Below are positions 17,662 to 26,149 of a stretch of 64,000 nucleotides of DNA, one piece after another (positions within the stretch are counted from its first letter, which is position 1; the number at the start of each line of letters is the position of its first letter). Location of the stretch: positions 806,001 to 870,000 of the forward strand of contig NZ_MWWU01000002.1 of assembly GCF_002259595.1 (NCBI RefSeq), written 5' to 3'. The notes under the pieces are model-generated. The model saw only the letters and a list, made by a program, of their open reading frames with translations, ran no database searches and had not been told where the DNA came from. The stretch is from Aeriscardovia aeriphila (GTDB lineage Bacteria; Actinomycetota; Actinomycetes; Actinomycetales; Bifidobacteriaceae). The position numbers and the translations under genes were made by a program.

Positions 17662-19989
17662 ATGACAGACTTCCCATTTAGAGACCCTAACCTTCCGATC
17701 TCTGAGCGCGTCGAAGACCTCCTCTCCCGCATGAACGTTGAGGAAAAGGTCGGCCAAATGATGCAGCTCGACGCTCAGCAAGACCTCAACGACCTTATCT
17801 TCACCAAGCACGTGGGCTCCATTCTGCACACCTCCCCAGCTCGCCAGCGCGAAGCCTACGAAATGAACGAAAAGACGCGACTGCGCATCCCTCTGCTCGT
17901 CGGCGACGACCTGATTCGCGGCTTCAGCTTCTGGCCAGGCGCCACCATCTTCCCCGAGTCGTTGGGCCAAGCAGCTTCCTGGGACCCTGAGCTCGTGGAA
18001 AAGGCTGCTCGCGTGACAGCTATCGAAGGTTCTGCCGCTGGTGAGCATTGGGCCTTCTCCCCTGTTCTGTGCATTGCTCGCGATACCCGTTGGGGTCGCG
18101 TCGACGAAACCTTTGGCGAGGATCCGTACCTCATCGGTGAGATGGCTTCCGCTCAAGTCCGCGGCTTGCAAAAGGGAGCTAAGGCTGGTGAACCTCTCGC
18201 TTCTGACGCTCTGCTCGCTACTGCCAAGCACTTCGCTGGCTACTCGGAAACCTGGGGTGGTCGCGATGCTTCTGAGGCTTCTCACACCAAGCGTCAGATG
18301 CTCTCTTGGTTCCTTCCTCCGTTTGAGTGCGTTGCTCGCGAAGGTGTCGGCTCCTTCATGCTGGGCTACTCCTCTATTGATGGCACTCCTGTTACCGTCA
18401 ATCACTGGCTTCTTCACGATGTTCTTCGTAAGGCTTGGGATTATCAGGGTACTCTGGTCACCGATTGGGATAATGTTGGCCAGCTCGTTCACACTCAAAA
18501 GCTCCAGCCTGATTACACGCATGCTGCTGCTGCAGCAGTGAAGGCTGGTAATGACATGATCATGACCACTCCAAAGTTCTTCGAGGGCGCTCTCGAAGCT
18601 TTGAAGGAAGGACTGATTAGCGAAGAGGAAATCGACGAGGCAGTTCGCCGTATCCTCACCTTGAAGTTCCGCTTGGGCTTGTTTGAGAACCCTCGTCTCG
18701 CTGATGAGGCGCGCATCAAGGCTGAGATTGGCAAGCCAGAACATGGTGAGCTGAACCTGAAGCTTGCTCGTGAGTCGCTGGTTTTGCTGCACAACAATGG
18801 TCTTCTCCCCTTCACTGCTCCCCTCGATGGTGCAGCACAACATGACACCGAGCAACCGAGTGCAGCACAACAGCAGAATTCTCCTCTCAAGAAGAGCATC
18901 GCTTTGGTTGGCCCGCTCATCGACGACGCTCAGGAGCAGTTGGGCGATTGGGCTGGCGCTTCTGGCCAGGTCAACTGGATGACGAAGGAGAACCCAGAGC
19001 CTCGCGAATGCACCACTACTATTAAGGATGCTTTCGAAGCCCTGCTGCCTGAGGATTGGACGCTTCGTACCGCTCGTGGTGCTGACATTGTGCGCATGGA
19101 GAAGGACCCTGCTGGTGATACTTTCCCCGATGGTCAGCCTCGCCCTCAGGTTGCAGTTTCTTGCCCAGTTGACCCTCGCCAGATCGAGGAAGCTGTGGAA
19201 GCTGCAGAAAAGTCGGATATTGTCGTCGCCGTCGTTGGTGACACCATTGAGCTCACCGGTGAGGGCCGTTCTACCGCCACTTTGGAGATGCTCGGTGGCC
19301 AGAATGCTCTGTTGGATGCTCTGGCAGCTACTGGCAAGCCTCTGGTCGTGGTGCTCATGTCCGGCAAGCCACTCATCTTGCATGAGTCTGCGATGAACGC
19401 GGATGCCCTGCTCTGGGCTCCTAAGCCGGGTATGAAGGGCGGTCAGGCGATTGTTGAAACCCTGTTGGGCCTGAACAACCCATCGGGCCGTTTGACGATC
19501 ACCTTCCCTCGTCACGTCGGCCAGCTTCCTGTGTTCTACAACATGGTTCGCGGCCAGCATGGTTATCGTTATGCTGATTTGACCCAGGAGCCAGCTTTCG
19601 CCTTTGGTGAAGGCCTCTCTTACACTACTTTCAGCTATTCGAACCTCACCATCGAGGATAATGACACGCCATTTAGCACCTCTGATACGGTTCGTGTTCA
19701 TGTGGATGTGACGAATACTGGAAAGAGGGCTGGTACAGAAGTGGTTCAGCTCTACCTCTCTGATGTGGTGACGTCGGTGACGTGGGCTGATCGTGAGCTG
19801 AAGGGCTTTGCTCGCGTCCATCTTGCGCCTGGTGAGACGAAGAACGTCACCATTGATCTTCCTGTCTCCTCCTGCTCGCTGGTCAACGCCGAGGATAAGC
19901 GCGTGGTCGAGCCTGGTGAATTTGACGTTTTGGTTGGTCACTCCAGCCTTGACAAGGACCTCATCTCCACTCGCTTTAGCGTTGCGTAA
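17662..19989 (+). CDS. Beta-glucosidase-type glycoside hydrolase, GH3
   Basis: A 775-aa cytosolic enzyme with no signal peptide. The GH3 N-terminal barrel has KHFAGY (transition-state Lys-His) and the nucleophile Asp268 in LVTDWDNVG. The alpha/beta sandwich follows (about 350-600, with VVAVVGDTIELTGEGRS), then the C-terminal fibronectin-III-like domain (about 660-760). It probably releases glucose, or another terminal sugar, from plant or host oligosaccharides; the exact linkage is not readable. GGAAAG lies upstream of the ATG. It is monocistronic with its own terminator. Confidence 0.92.
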   Translation: MTDFPFRDPNLPISERVEDLLSRMNVEEKVGQMMQLDAQQDLNDLIFTKHVGSILHTSPARQREAYEMNEKTRLRIPLLVGDDLIRGFSFWPGATIFPESLGQAASWDPELVEKAARVTAIEGSAAGEHWAFSPVLCIARDTRWGRVDETFGEDPYLIGEMASAQVRGLQKGAKAGEPLASDALLATAKHFAGYSETWGGRDASEASHTKRQMLSWFLPPFECVAREGVGSFMLGYSSIDGTPVTVNHWLLHDVLRKAWDYQGTLVTDWDNVGQLVHTQKLQPDYTHAAAAAVKAGNDMIMTTPKFFEGALEALKEGLISEEEIDEAVRRILTLKFRLGLFENPRLADEARIKAEIGKPEHGELNLKLARESLVLLHNNGLLPFTAPLDGAAQHDTEQPSAAQQQNSPLKKSIALVGPLIDDAQEQLGDWAGASGQVNWMTKENPEPRECTTTIKDAFEALLPEDWTLRTARGADIVRMEKDPAGDTFPDGQPRPQVAVSCPVDPRQIEEAVEAAEKSDIVVAVVGDTIELTGEGRSTATLEMLGGQNALLDALAATGKPLVVVLMSGKPLILHESAMNADALLWAPKPGMKGGQAIVETLLGLNNPSGRLTITFPRHVGQLPVFYNMVRGQHGYRYADLTQEPAFAFGEGLSYTTFSYSNLTIEDNDTPFSTSDTVRVHVDVTNTGKRAGTEVVQLYLSDVVTSVTWADRELKGFARVHLAPGETKNVTIDLPVSSCSLVNAEDKRVVEPGEFDVLVGHSSLDKDLISTRFSVA

Positions 19990-20031
19990 CCTCTAAGATT
20001 GTCAGCACGCTAAAAGGCTTGCTAGTACAGG

Positions 20032-20058
20032 AAAGGGCGGCTTCGGCCGCCCTTTTTT
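20032..20058 (+). terminator. Strong terminator after the GH3 gene
   Basis: AAAGGGCGGC and GCCGCCCTTT form a 10-bp stem around the stable TTCG tetraloop, followed by TTT. A CTGACAATCT-type variant of the dispersed word (reverse orientation, 19996-20005) lies between the gene and this terminator. Confidence 0.93.
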
Positions 20059-20170
20059 GCATATTAAGACATACTTTTACAACCGTCTCCACACCATCAA
20101 TCTCAGGCTTGAGCATTCACACTACTTCGTTTCTAGCTACTTTCTCACGCACTGAGTGGAGAAAACATAA

Positions 20171-21178
20171 CTAGAGAGAATGTGTTATTTGTGCATCCAT
20201 GAGAGTCATAAAACGCTGGAGGAATGTATCGCGCTGATAATCTAAGGCAACTCGAGTAGAAGAGTGCTGGAAGAGATTATCACGGTTAGCAATAGTGCGT
20301 CCCCTGGTCGGCCCATCAAGCTCAATGCACAAGTCGCGGGAAAGCCAGTTCGTTACCAAGCTCTCATCCAGCGTGATCGCCATGGCCAGAGGGTCAGGCA
20401 AAAAGCAGCCATGGAGAGCAGGGAAATTCACGGCATATGCCCTTTGGTAGAAAGCCGCCATCTGGCCAAGAAGGAGGCCAATGGGGCTTCCAGATTCCTT
20501 CCAACGCAGAGGAACATCCGTTGCCAAATGCGTGACAGCAGTCACGTCACGACCCACTATCACCAAAGGAAGCCCCGAGCGAAGAACAGTATCTGCAGAT
20601 TCAGGATCTTGTGACACATTCGCTTCCGTCCAGGCATTAACTGACCCAGGAACAGTGAGCGCGCAACCCATCACTACAATGCGGCCCGCCTTCGCCATAG
20701 CTTCAGGCGCGCGAGTAATGGCAGCAGCCAGAGAAGTCAACGAACCTGTGGCAAGAATGGTGAGTTCGCTTCCATAGCGGCGAGCTGATTCGATGAAGAA
20801 TTCATCTGCAGGCATTTTTTCAACCTCGCGAGCACTGTGAGGTAGTTCAACATCACCCACCCCGTTGAGCCCGTGGATGAATGCAGAACCAGGTGAAACT
20901 TCAAAACTGCGTGCACCCAGAGCATGTTCATGGCCAAGGAACACAGGAACATCACTGTGGCCGAAGAGGTCAAGAAGGTCAAGGCTGTTGCGGGCGGATT
21001 GCCGAGCAGTCGTATTGCCAAAACTTGCCGTTACACCAATCAGCTCGACAGGGTTACTCGAATCTGCAGCACCAGGAATGCCAGCCAAACCATGCTGAGT
21101 CGCATCCATGCTGGTGAGAAGGTAAATCAAAGCGAGTGCGTCGTCAATGCCGGTATCACAGTCCACAATCAGTTTCAT
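20171..21178 (-). CDS. Inosine/uridine-preferring nucleoside hydrolase
   Basis: Hydrolyses ribonucleosides to base plus ribose. The N-terminal DCDTGIDDALAL (Asp6, Asp8, Asp12, Asp13) is the calcium-binding signature. FIHGLNGVGDVELP and ATGSLTSLA follow. 335 aa. Two neighbouring copies of the dispersed word (20234-20243 and 20274-20282) fall in the last 40 residues, encoding LDYQRD and NRDNLF. It is monocistronic and separated from the MFS gene by a terminator. Confidence 0.9.
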   Translation of the reverse strand: MKLIVDCDTGIDDALALIYLLTSMDATQHGLAGIPGAADSSNPVELIGVTASFGNTTARQSARNSLDLLDLFGHSDVPVFLGHEHALGARSFEVSPGSAFIHGLNGVGDVELPHSAREVEKMPADEFFIESARRYGSELTILATGSLTSLAAAITRAPEAMAKAGRIVVMGCALTVPGSVNAWTEANVSQDPESADTVLRSGLPLVIVGRDVTAVTHLATDVPLRWKESGSPIGLLLGQMAAFYQRAYAVNFPALHGCFLPDPLAMAITLDESLVTNWLSRDLCIELDGPTRGRTIANRDNLFQHSSTRVALDYQRDTFLQRFMTLMDAQITHSL

Positions 21179-21221
21179 ACCTATCAGATTATCGAAGCTT
21201 CACTACCACAGAATCTGGCAA

Positions 21222-21251
21222 CAAAAAATCCGCGCCCAGCTGAGCGCGGAT
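21222..21251 (-). terminator. Terminator after the MFS gene
   Basis: ATCCGCGC (21228-21235) pairs with GCGCGGAT (21244-21251). On the minus strand a run of six T follows. Confidence 0.88.
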
Positions 21252-21312
21252 ACACAGATGAGAACAACTGATTGAGCTCACGCAAACGCGGGCAAAAATC
21301 AGGCTGACAATC

Positions 21313-22554
21313 TTAAGAAAGACGAGTGCGCTGATAGGTAAAAGCAACCAAGCCCAAAACTGTAGCCAACACGTAGCCGACAAGAGTGAGGCTAAAGGAG
21401 AGCAGGTAAGACTTACCCGTCACGTCATAGAGCACACCGTGCAAGCCCGTCGACAAGGCGAGCATCACGTTGGAAACGAGCGCAGCACGAGCGTAAATCT
21501 GCGCATAATGGCCAGCGCCAAAATGCTCGCGAATCATCCACGGAATCGCAACCAACAGATAGCCCTGCCCAATGCCAGCGAGAACACCACCGAGTGTTGC
21601 AAGCGAAGGCACGTGAATGAAGAGGATGATCAGCCAGCCTGCCACACCGAAGAAGACGTAAGTCAGCACTACTACAACCGCATTAAAGCGATCGAGAAGG
21701 GCACCAATGCTGCCTTTACCAACGGCAGCACCGATCATAATGCCTGTCACCACAGAAGCTGCAGCTAAAGGTGCCAAGCCCATATCCTTCTCAAACGTAG
21801 CCACATGCTGAACTAGGCCAGAGGCAATCTGAAGCAAAACCATCGACAGGACAAAGAAAGCAAAGGCCCAGGAACGGAAGGCTTGACGAGGGGTAACGCC
21901 ACTACCTGCAGCTGTTGGCTTCTGCGTGTGCTCTTCTTCATCGTGGCCATACGCAAACTCACCTCGGCTCTTATCAGGAGCAAAACGCAGGAGAAGAGTG
22001 CACGGAAGAGCGATCAGAGCAAAAAGCCCTGCGGTCAAAGCGTACGATCCTCTCCAACCCAGAGTGCTCATCCAAGCCACAACAATAGGCTGGAACAACG
22101 CTCCAGCAAGGCCAGACAAGCCTAAAGCGATGCCCATCACCATGCCTAAACGTTTCTCAAACCAATTAGAAAGCAACGCCTGCGGAGCGAGCAGAACAGG
22201 AATTGCGTAAGCCGCACCCATAATGGCAAAGATCACATAGAACTGCCAAAAGGCAGTAACAAAAGAGCAGGCGAGAAAACTGAGAGCGACAACAGCAACA
22301 CAGAGGAAGAGCACTTTGCGTGAGTCGTAGCGTTCGAGAATTTTACCGCCAACCACGAGCATAAGGCTTCCCATCAGCATCTGTACTGTCACAGTGAGGG
22401 CCACTGCTGACTGAGACACGTGGAAGACGGCCCTCAACGTAGAGAAGTACTGACCAGGCGTGTTAACGATGACACCAAAGCCTAAGAAACTGAGAACACA
22501 GCAGCCGAGAAACACCAACCATGGTGCTCTGCGTGCAGATGCGGATACCTGCAT
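21313..22554 (-). CDS. MFS transporter, oxalate/formate-antiporter-like
   Basis: A 413-aa inner-membrane protein with about 12 hydrophobic segments and the MFS loop GGKILERYDSRKV after TM2. The central cytosolic loop (DKSRGEFAYGHDEEEHTQK) is acidic. The overall shape is like the OFA/monocarboxylate group, but the substrate is unknown. The start is the ATG at 22554, preceded by GGGAGGAA; the longer frame would run through a tRNA gene. A variant of the dispersed word, CTGACAATCT (21304-21313), touches the stop. Confidence 0.85.
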   Translation of the reverse strand: MQVSASARRAPWLVFLGCCVLSFLGFGVIVNTPGQYFSTLRAVFHVSQSAVALTVTVQMLMGSLMLVVGGKILERYDSRKVLFLCVAVVALSFLACSFVTAFWQFYVIFAIMGAAYAIPVLLAPQALLSNWFEKRLGMVMGIALGLSGLAGALFQPIVVAWMSTLGWRGSYALTAGLFALIALPCTLLLRFAPDKSRGEFAYGHDEEEHTQKPTAAGSGVTPRQAFRSWAFAFFVLSMVLLQIASGLVQHVATFEKDMGLAPLAAASVVTGIMIGAAVGKGSIGALLDRFNAVVVVLTYVFFGVAGWLIILFIHVPSLATLGGVLAGIGQGYLLVAIPWMIREHFGAGHYAQIYARAALVSNVMLALSTGLHGVLYDVTGKSYLLSFSLTLVGYVLATVLGLVAFTYQRTRLS

Positions 22555-22610
22555 GTCATTCCTCCCTGTGAGCACAAGCGGTGCGAGCTCACACGTGAGC
22601 AGTAGGTCAG

Positions 22611-22684
22611 GCAGACGCATGAGCCAACTGGGCGCAGACGTGTGAGCCAACCCTGTGCGCAAACGTGTGTGCAGCCGTATGAGC
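22611..22684. repeat. 23-bp imperfect tandem repeat upstream of the MFS gene
   Basis: GCAGACGCATGAGCCAACTG (22611) recurs as GCAGACGTGTGAGCCAAC (22634) and more loosely from 22657. It lies in the 5' region of the MFS gene, 57-130 bp before its start. The role is unknown. Confidence 0.6.
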
Positions 22685-22847
22685 AAAACACGCACCCTCT
22701 TGTGCGATCTATGAAGAGTCCAGCATGACAAAAAATTGTGCGCACTGTGTGGAAATAAGAAGGGAAAAAGCAAAGCAGGTGCAAAAACTTCAAAATTCCT
22801 ACACCTGCTTGCTTTCTTTGTTCTCTCATTGCAGCCCCAAAACGCGA

Positions 22848-22873
22848 AAAGCCGGAACTTTCGTTCCGGCTTT
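22848..22873 (-). terminator. Terminator after tRNA-His
   Basis: AAAGCCGGAAC pairs with GTTCCGGCTTT (11 bp, 4-nt loop). On the minus strand it continues TTCGCG. Confidence 0.85.
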
Positions 22874-22883
22874 CCCCTACCAG

Positions 22884-22957
22884 GGTGGATAACGTGGCTC
22901 GAACACGCGACCTCCTGAACCACAATCAGGTGCTCTACCGACTGAGCTATATCCACC
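22884..22957 (-). tRNA. tRNA-His (anticodon GTG)
   Basis: On the minus strand, acceptor GTGGATA pairs with TATCCAC. The extra G at -1 (22957) faces C73, the histidine hallmark. The anticodon loop ATTGTGG gives GTG, and the T-arm holds GTTCGA. Confidence 0.95.
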
Positions 22958-23262
22958 ATGCATTGCATATAGCAACAGGAGACTATGTTACACGAAATCC
23001 GAAGAAAGGGAATACCTCATTCACTTTCGGTGTGTTGCCCAGGGCAAACAGTGAAACACATCCGCATATACCCACTGCTTTTCCCTTGTCCTTCCATGAA
23101 CAAAATACCAGAACTAGTGTTGCAGACTCTTTTTATCAGCTGCATTTATGAACTCCATCTCTGAACTCCATCACACACCGTTTTCTGTTTTGCTCCGAAG
23201 GTTTGTGTGTTGCCGCTGTTCATGTGCTATGGTTAACTCTGTTCGAAAGCTGTCGTAGCTTT
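22958..23262. other. Intergenic between tRNA-His and tRNA-Val
   Basis: No gene. It is A/T-richer than average. A short direct repeat TGAACTCCATC occurs twice around 23150-23171. Promoters for the two divergent tRNAs must lie here, but I see no clear -35/-10 pair. Confidence 0.5.
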
Positions 23263-23336
23263 GGGCGATTAGCTCAGTTGGCTAGAGCGCCACGTTTACA
23301 CCGTGGATGTCGGGGGTTCGAGCCCCTCATCGCCCA
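23263..23336 (+). tRNA. tRNA-Val (anticodon TAC)
   Basis: Acceptor GGGCGAT pairs with ATCGCCC, discriminator A. Anticodon arm CCACG-TTTACAC-CGTGG, T-arm GGGGGTTCGAGCCCC. CCA is not encoded. Confidence 0.95.
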
Positions 23337-23461
23337 CTTTTCTCTTTATTCCACCTGTCGCCCCCCCCGTAGAATTAGTGAGCTTTCACCGTATTCTGAG
23401 CTCCTTCGCTCATTAATCGCCTGGAAGTTGGCCTAACCTTCATTTTCGAGTCGGAGTAATG

Positions 23462-24331
23462 ATGCCTGCTCAACGTAAGATACGAATTATTGGATGGATT
23501 GTAATCGCCTTTATCGCCATAGCGATCATAGGTGCAATTGCAGAAGCTATTGACCCTCCCAAGCCGATAAAAGTTCCCTCTGTAATCGGTATGGAATATA
23601 AAGACGCTGAGGAAAAGCTAAAAAAGACCGGCTTCACCAATGTTGAAGAAAAGCGATCAGGAAAATCCTTCTATTCCGACGGCATTGTGCAGAAGCAGTC
23701 CCCGCAAGCGAAAAAATCGGTCGTCCCCGATACGAAGATTATCTTAGAGACGAAGTCACAATTACAGATCAATGCAGAGATACGCGAGAAAGCTCAACAA
23801 GCAGAACAAGAATTTAAGAACTACGCTCAGACCCTTGTGCATATGAATGGTTTGGAAGCACTCGGCAAAGCAAAAGAAAAAGCGTCGAAAGTTTCTCTCT
23901 CTGCCGAAAACAAGACTGAGCTCACTGAAGATCGCTTGAAGAGTGACCATAACATGGGTGTCGAATGGGAAGTTACCCAAGCTTTGGCGGATGATGATGA
24001 GATCAGCCTGACTATGGATACGGTTGATAACATCAAGGCAAAAACTGAGAAAGAGAGCCGAGAAAAGAACCTTGAAGCAAAGCTAAGCAAAGACTCAGCA
24101 ATGGCAGCTTGCGAACTTTATGGAAAAGACCAGTATCCTGCCGGTTTCAAGATGCACTCTATTCTCGGAGTTCTTCAAGAAATTACCCCGAAGGACGACA
24201 ACACTTGGTTCTATAAGGTTAAAGTCGACGTAACGAATGAGTTGGGCGTGAAGCTTAAGAATAGAACCCTCGAATGCTCGATTTCGGGAACAACAAGCAG
24301 CCCCGACGTCGTTCAATTTGACGTTTACTGA
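23462..24331 (+). CDS. Membrane-anchored PASTA-domain protein, function unknown
   Basis: 289 aa. One N-terminal TM (about residues 7-28) exports the rest. A single PASTA domain follows at about 38-95 (VPSVIGMEYKDAEEKLKKTG, then IVQKQSPQAKKSVVPDTKI), a fold that binds peptidoglycan stem peptides in serine/threonine kinases and PBPs. Here there is no kinase. The middle is a Lys/Glu/Ala-rich helix, and the last 80 residues form an unrecognised small domain. I prefer the second of two adjacent ATGs (23462), five bases after GGAG. The gene is richer in A and K codons than its neighbours and lies just after tRNA-Val, suggesting acquisition. Confidence 0.75.
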   Translation: MPAQRKIRIIGWIVIAFIAIAIIGAIAEAIDPPKPIKVPSVIGMEYKDAEEKLKKTGFTNVEEKRSGKSFYSDGIVQKQSPQAKKSVVPDTKIILETKSQLQINAEIREKAQQAEQEFKNYAQTLVHMNGLEALGKAKEKASKVSLSAENKTELTEDRLKSDHNMGVEWEVTQALADDDEISLTMDTVDNIKAKTEKESREKNLEAKLSKDSAMAACELYGKDQYPAGFKMHSILGVLQEITPKDDNTWFYKVKVDVTNELGVKLKNRTLECSISGTTSSPDVVQFDVY

Positions 24332-24369
24332 TCGATGTCAATTCAATCGTCAGTTGACTGCTCATAACA

Positions 24370-24410
24370 GGCAAGGAAGTCGCACAGGCGCGTGCTTCCT
24401 TGCCTTTTTT
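24370..24410 (+). terminator. Terminator after the PASTA gene
   Basis: GGCAAGGAAG pairs with CTTCCTTGCC (10 bp, 15-nt loop), followed by six T. Confidence 0.92.
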
Positions 24411-24433
24411 CTTTACACGCAACATCGCATAAC

Positions 24434-24460
24434 AAAAAGCGGAACACGTGAGTGTTCCGC
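24434..24460 (-). terminator. Terminator after the DUF3052 gene
   Basis: GCGGAACAC (24439-24447) pairs with GTGTTCCGC (24452-24460). TTTTT follows on the minus strand. Confidence 0.85.
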
Positions 24461-24475
24461 GGGAGAAATTCATGC

Positions 24476-24503
24476 TGACAATCATAAATCGTACTGATTG
24501 TCA
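24476..24503. repeat. Inverted repeat of a variant word 3' of DUF3052
   Basis: TGACAATCA (24476-24484) and TGATTGTCA (24495-24503) form a perfect 9-bp inverted repeat ten bases before an exact copy of the dispersed word (24513-24522). TGACAATC is the CTGACAATCT variant seen at three other places. Confidence 0.6.
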
Positions 24504-24525
24504 CGCTGCGTACTGATAATCTAGG

Positions 24526-24948
24526 TCAGTGTTCACCGTTACCGAACTGGTTGAGCTTAATGCCATTCCAGTTGCGGCTGACAGTTTTATTAGCAGCGCA
24601 ATTCATACCAGCAGCCTTTGCAGCATTATTGATAGTAAAGGAACTTGCTGCACCTTCGCGACCTGGCTTCGGAGTGATAACCCACAACGCCGCGCCTTCT
24701 TCCAAAGGAGTGGAGGCATCAACAATCGTGTCGGAAAGAGTATCCTCATCATCACCGTCACGCCACCACAGAATAGCGCCATCGACAGGTCCGTTATAAT
24801 CTTCGTCTTCGAGGTCCGTACCTGTAATATCCGCAATTGCCTCGCGGATATCCTCATCGACGTCGTCATCCCACATCCATTCCTGGATCACGTCGCCGGT
24901 CTTGAAACCGAATTCCTTCGCATTATTAGTAGAGGTTTCGTTAGCCAC
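24526..24948 (-). CDS. DUF3052 family protein
   Basis: A 140-aa acidic cytosolic protein of the actinobacterial DUF3052 family. Seen: FGFKTGDVIQEWMWDDDVDEDIREAI near the start, then GAILWWRDGDDED and ALWVITPKPG in the core. No catalytic motif is evident and the family's role is unknown. It is monocistronic, with its own terminator 66 bp downstream. An exact dispersed word lies 4 bp past the stop. Confidence 0.82.
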   Translation of the reverse strand: MANETSTNNAKEFGFKTGDVIQEWMWDDDVDEDIREAIADITGTDLEDEDYNGPVDGAILWWRDGDDEDTLSDTIVDASTPLEEGAALWVITPKPGREGAASSFTINNAAKAAGMNCAANKTVSRNWNGIKLNQFGNGEH

Positions 24949-25124
24949 GTGTTCAGCATATCAAGGCCTCACGATTGCACCAGCTCCACACGCGCAAATT
25001 TTTCCGTTGTTTACGTGAAGAGAGATCAGTAGAAACACAAGGAAAGCCGGCGATGGCTTCGCACGCTGCTCGTGCTAAGCTCTCGTTAGCCTCGCGACGA
25101 CCTCACGCCAGCGAAAGGATGGCA

Positions 25125-25165
25125 CCTCGCGCTAACCTCGCGCTAACCTCGCGCTAACCTCGCGC
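25125..25165. repeat. 11-bp tandem repeat spanning a stop codon
   Basis: CCTCGCGCTAA occurs three times in tandem (25125, 25136, 25147) with a fourth partial unit to 25165. The TAG of the Lon-like protease gene (25154-25156) lies in the third unit. Confidence 0.85.
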
Positions 25166-26113
25166 CGTGCAATGCGGCAAACTTGTAGCCTTACCCTGTC
25201 CGATGGCGACAACAGCGTCGTACGCCTCGCTCAACGTGGAAACGCGCACGTCACGAATGCCTTCAGGAATATGGCCGTACGCCTCAGCGCAGTCCGAGGC
25301 AGGGACCAAGAACCATTTCGCACCATCACGGCGAGCACCCAGCAGCTTCAAGCGCACGCCACCAATCGGCCCAACTTTTCCGTCCTTCTCCATCGTGCCC
25401 GTACCAGCAATCGTCACACCGTTGGTTTCATCCTCAGGGGTGACGCGCGTAATCGCACCCAAGGTGAACATCAAACCTGCAGAAGGGCCGCCCACATCGC
25501 CCGCACCCAAGGTGAAGCGCGCAGCGGAAGCGTCAATCCCCTTCTCGCTCAAGAACTTCTTGGCTTGCAACACGGCTGAACTTTGAGCGCTACTCATCTG
25601 CTTCTTCTGCTCAGCCTCATACTCTCCGCCCGTCTGCTCGGCAGGGAAAAACACTTCCGAAGGGTAAACCACCGCGTGAGGACTCACCCAACCCCACACG
25701 TTCTCAGCAACAAGGCTTGGCTGCTCCGGAATTCCCTCCACATTGACGGTGGTGAAAAGCAGCTTGCCGCTCTCTTTATGCGTTTTCACACCTGTGACCT
25801 GGATGGCGGCGACCGCATTCTTGCCGCTGGCACCTACTTGTTGCCCAAGATTACCAAGGACGTTTTGCGTAGGCCCTGGCATTTCAATGGTGAAACCGGT
25901 AGGAAGCGCCAAGCACACCACGCACACCAGAGCGAAAACTCTCCACGCGCTCGCAGTAAACCAGCGGTAGGTGCGCACGAAAACGTTGGTGGAGCGAAGC
26001 GAGTGCTCGTTTTGCGTGCTGATAATCTTGGTTTGGCCTGTATTCAGGCCAGCTGTTGAAGCTTCTGGTGAGATTTCGCCTTTATCCCTATGCATTTGCG
26101 CCATATCATTCAT
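25154..26113 (-). CDS. Lon-like (S16) membrane serine protease, YlbL type
   Basis: 319 aa. A cytosolic N-terminus (1-50) is followed by one TM (about 55-75) and an extracytoplasmic protease domain. The catalytic Ser211 is in GGPSAGLMF and Lys256 in GGVRLKLLGA, spaced 45 apart as in Lon Ser/Lys dyads. YlbL relatives usually carry a PDZ domain between TM and protease; the 100 residues here do not show one clearly. The cytosolic tail carries the dispersed word (26019-26028, peptide TKIIST). It is divergent from the DUF2342 gene. B. subtilis YlbL has been linked to quality control of envelope proteins. Confidence 0.85.
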   Translation of the reverse strand: MNDMAQMHRDKGEISPEASTAGLNTGQTKIISTQNEHSLRSTNVFVRTYRWFTASAWRVFALVCVVCLALPTGFTIEMPGPTQNVLGNLGQQVGASGKNAVAAIQVTGVKTHKESGKLLFTTVNVEGIPEQPSLVAENVWGWVSPHAVVYPSEVFFPAEQTGGEYEAEQKKQMSSAQSSAVLQAKKFLSEKGIDASAARFTLGAGDVGGPSAGLMFTLGAITRVTPEDETNGVTIAGTGTMEKDGKVGPIGGVRLKLLGARRDGAKWFLVPASDCAEAYGHIPEGIRDVRVSTLSEAYDAVVAIGQGKATSLPHCTARG

Positions 26114-26149
26114 AGTATGGCATAAGGCTCAAAATGCTCTGACAGTTGA

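Noticed and set aside
17629-19941. 770-codon open frame on the minus strand opposite the GH3 gene
   Set aside because: It is a mirror frame of a strongly codon-biased gene. It shows no family features, while the plus strand has all GH3 motifs.
22969-24525. Integrative element between the tRNA genes
   Set aside because: There is no integrase and no duplicated tRNA end, and only one unusual gene. It is reported as a possible acquired gene only.
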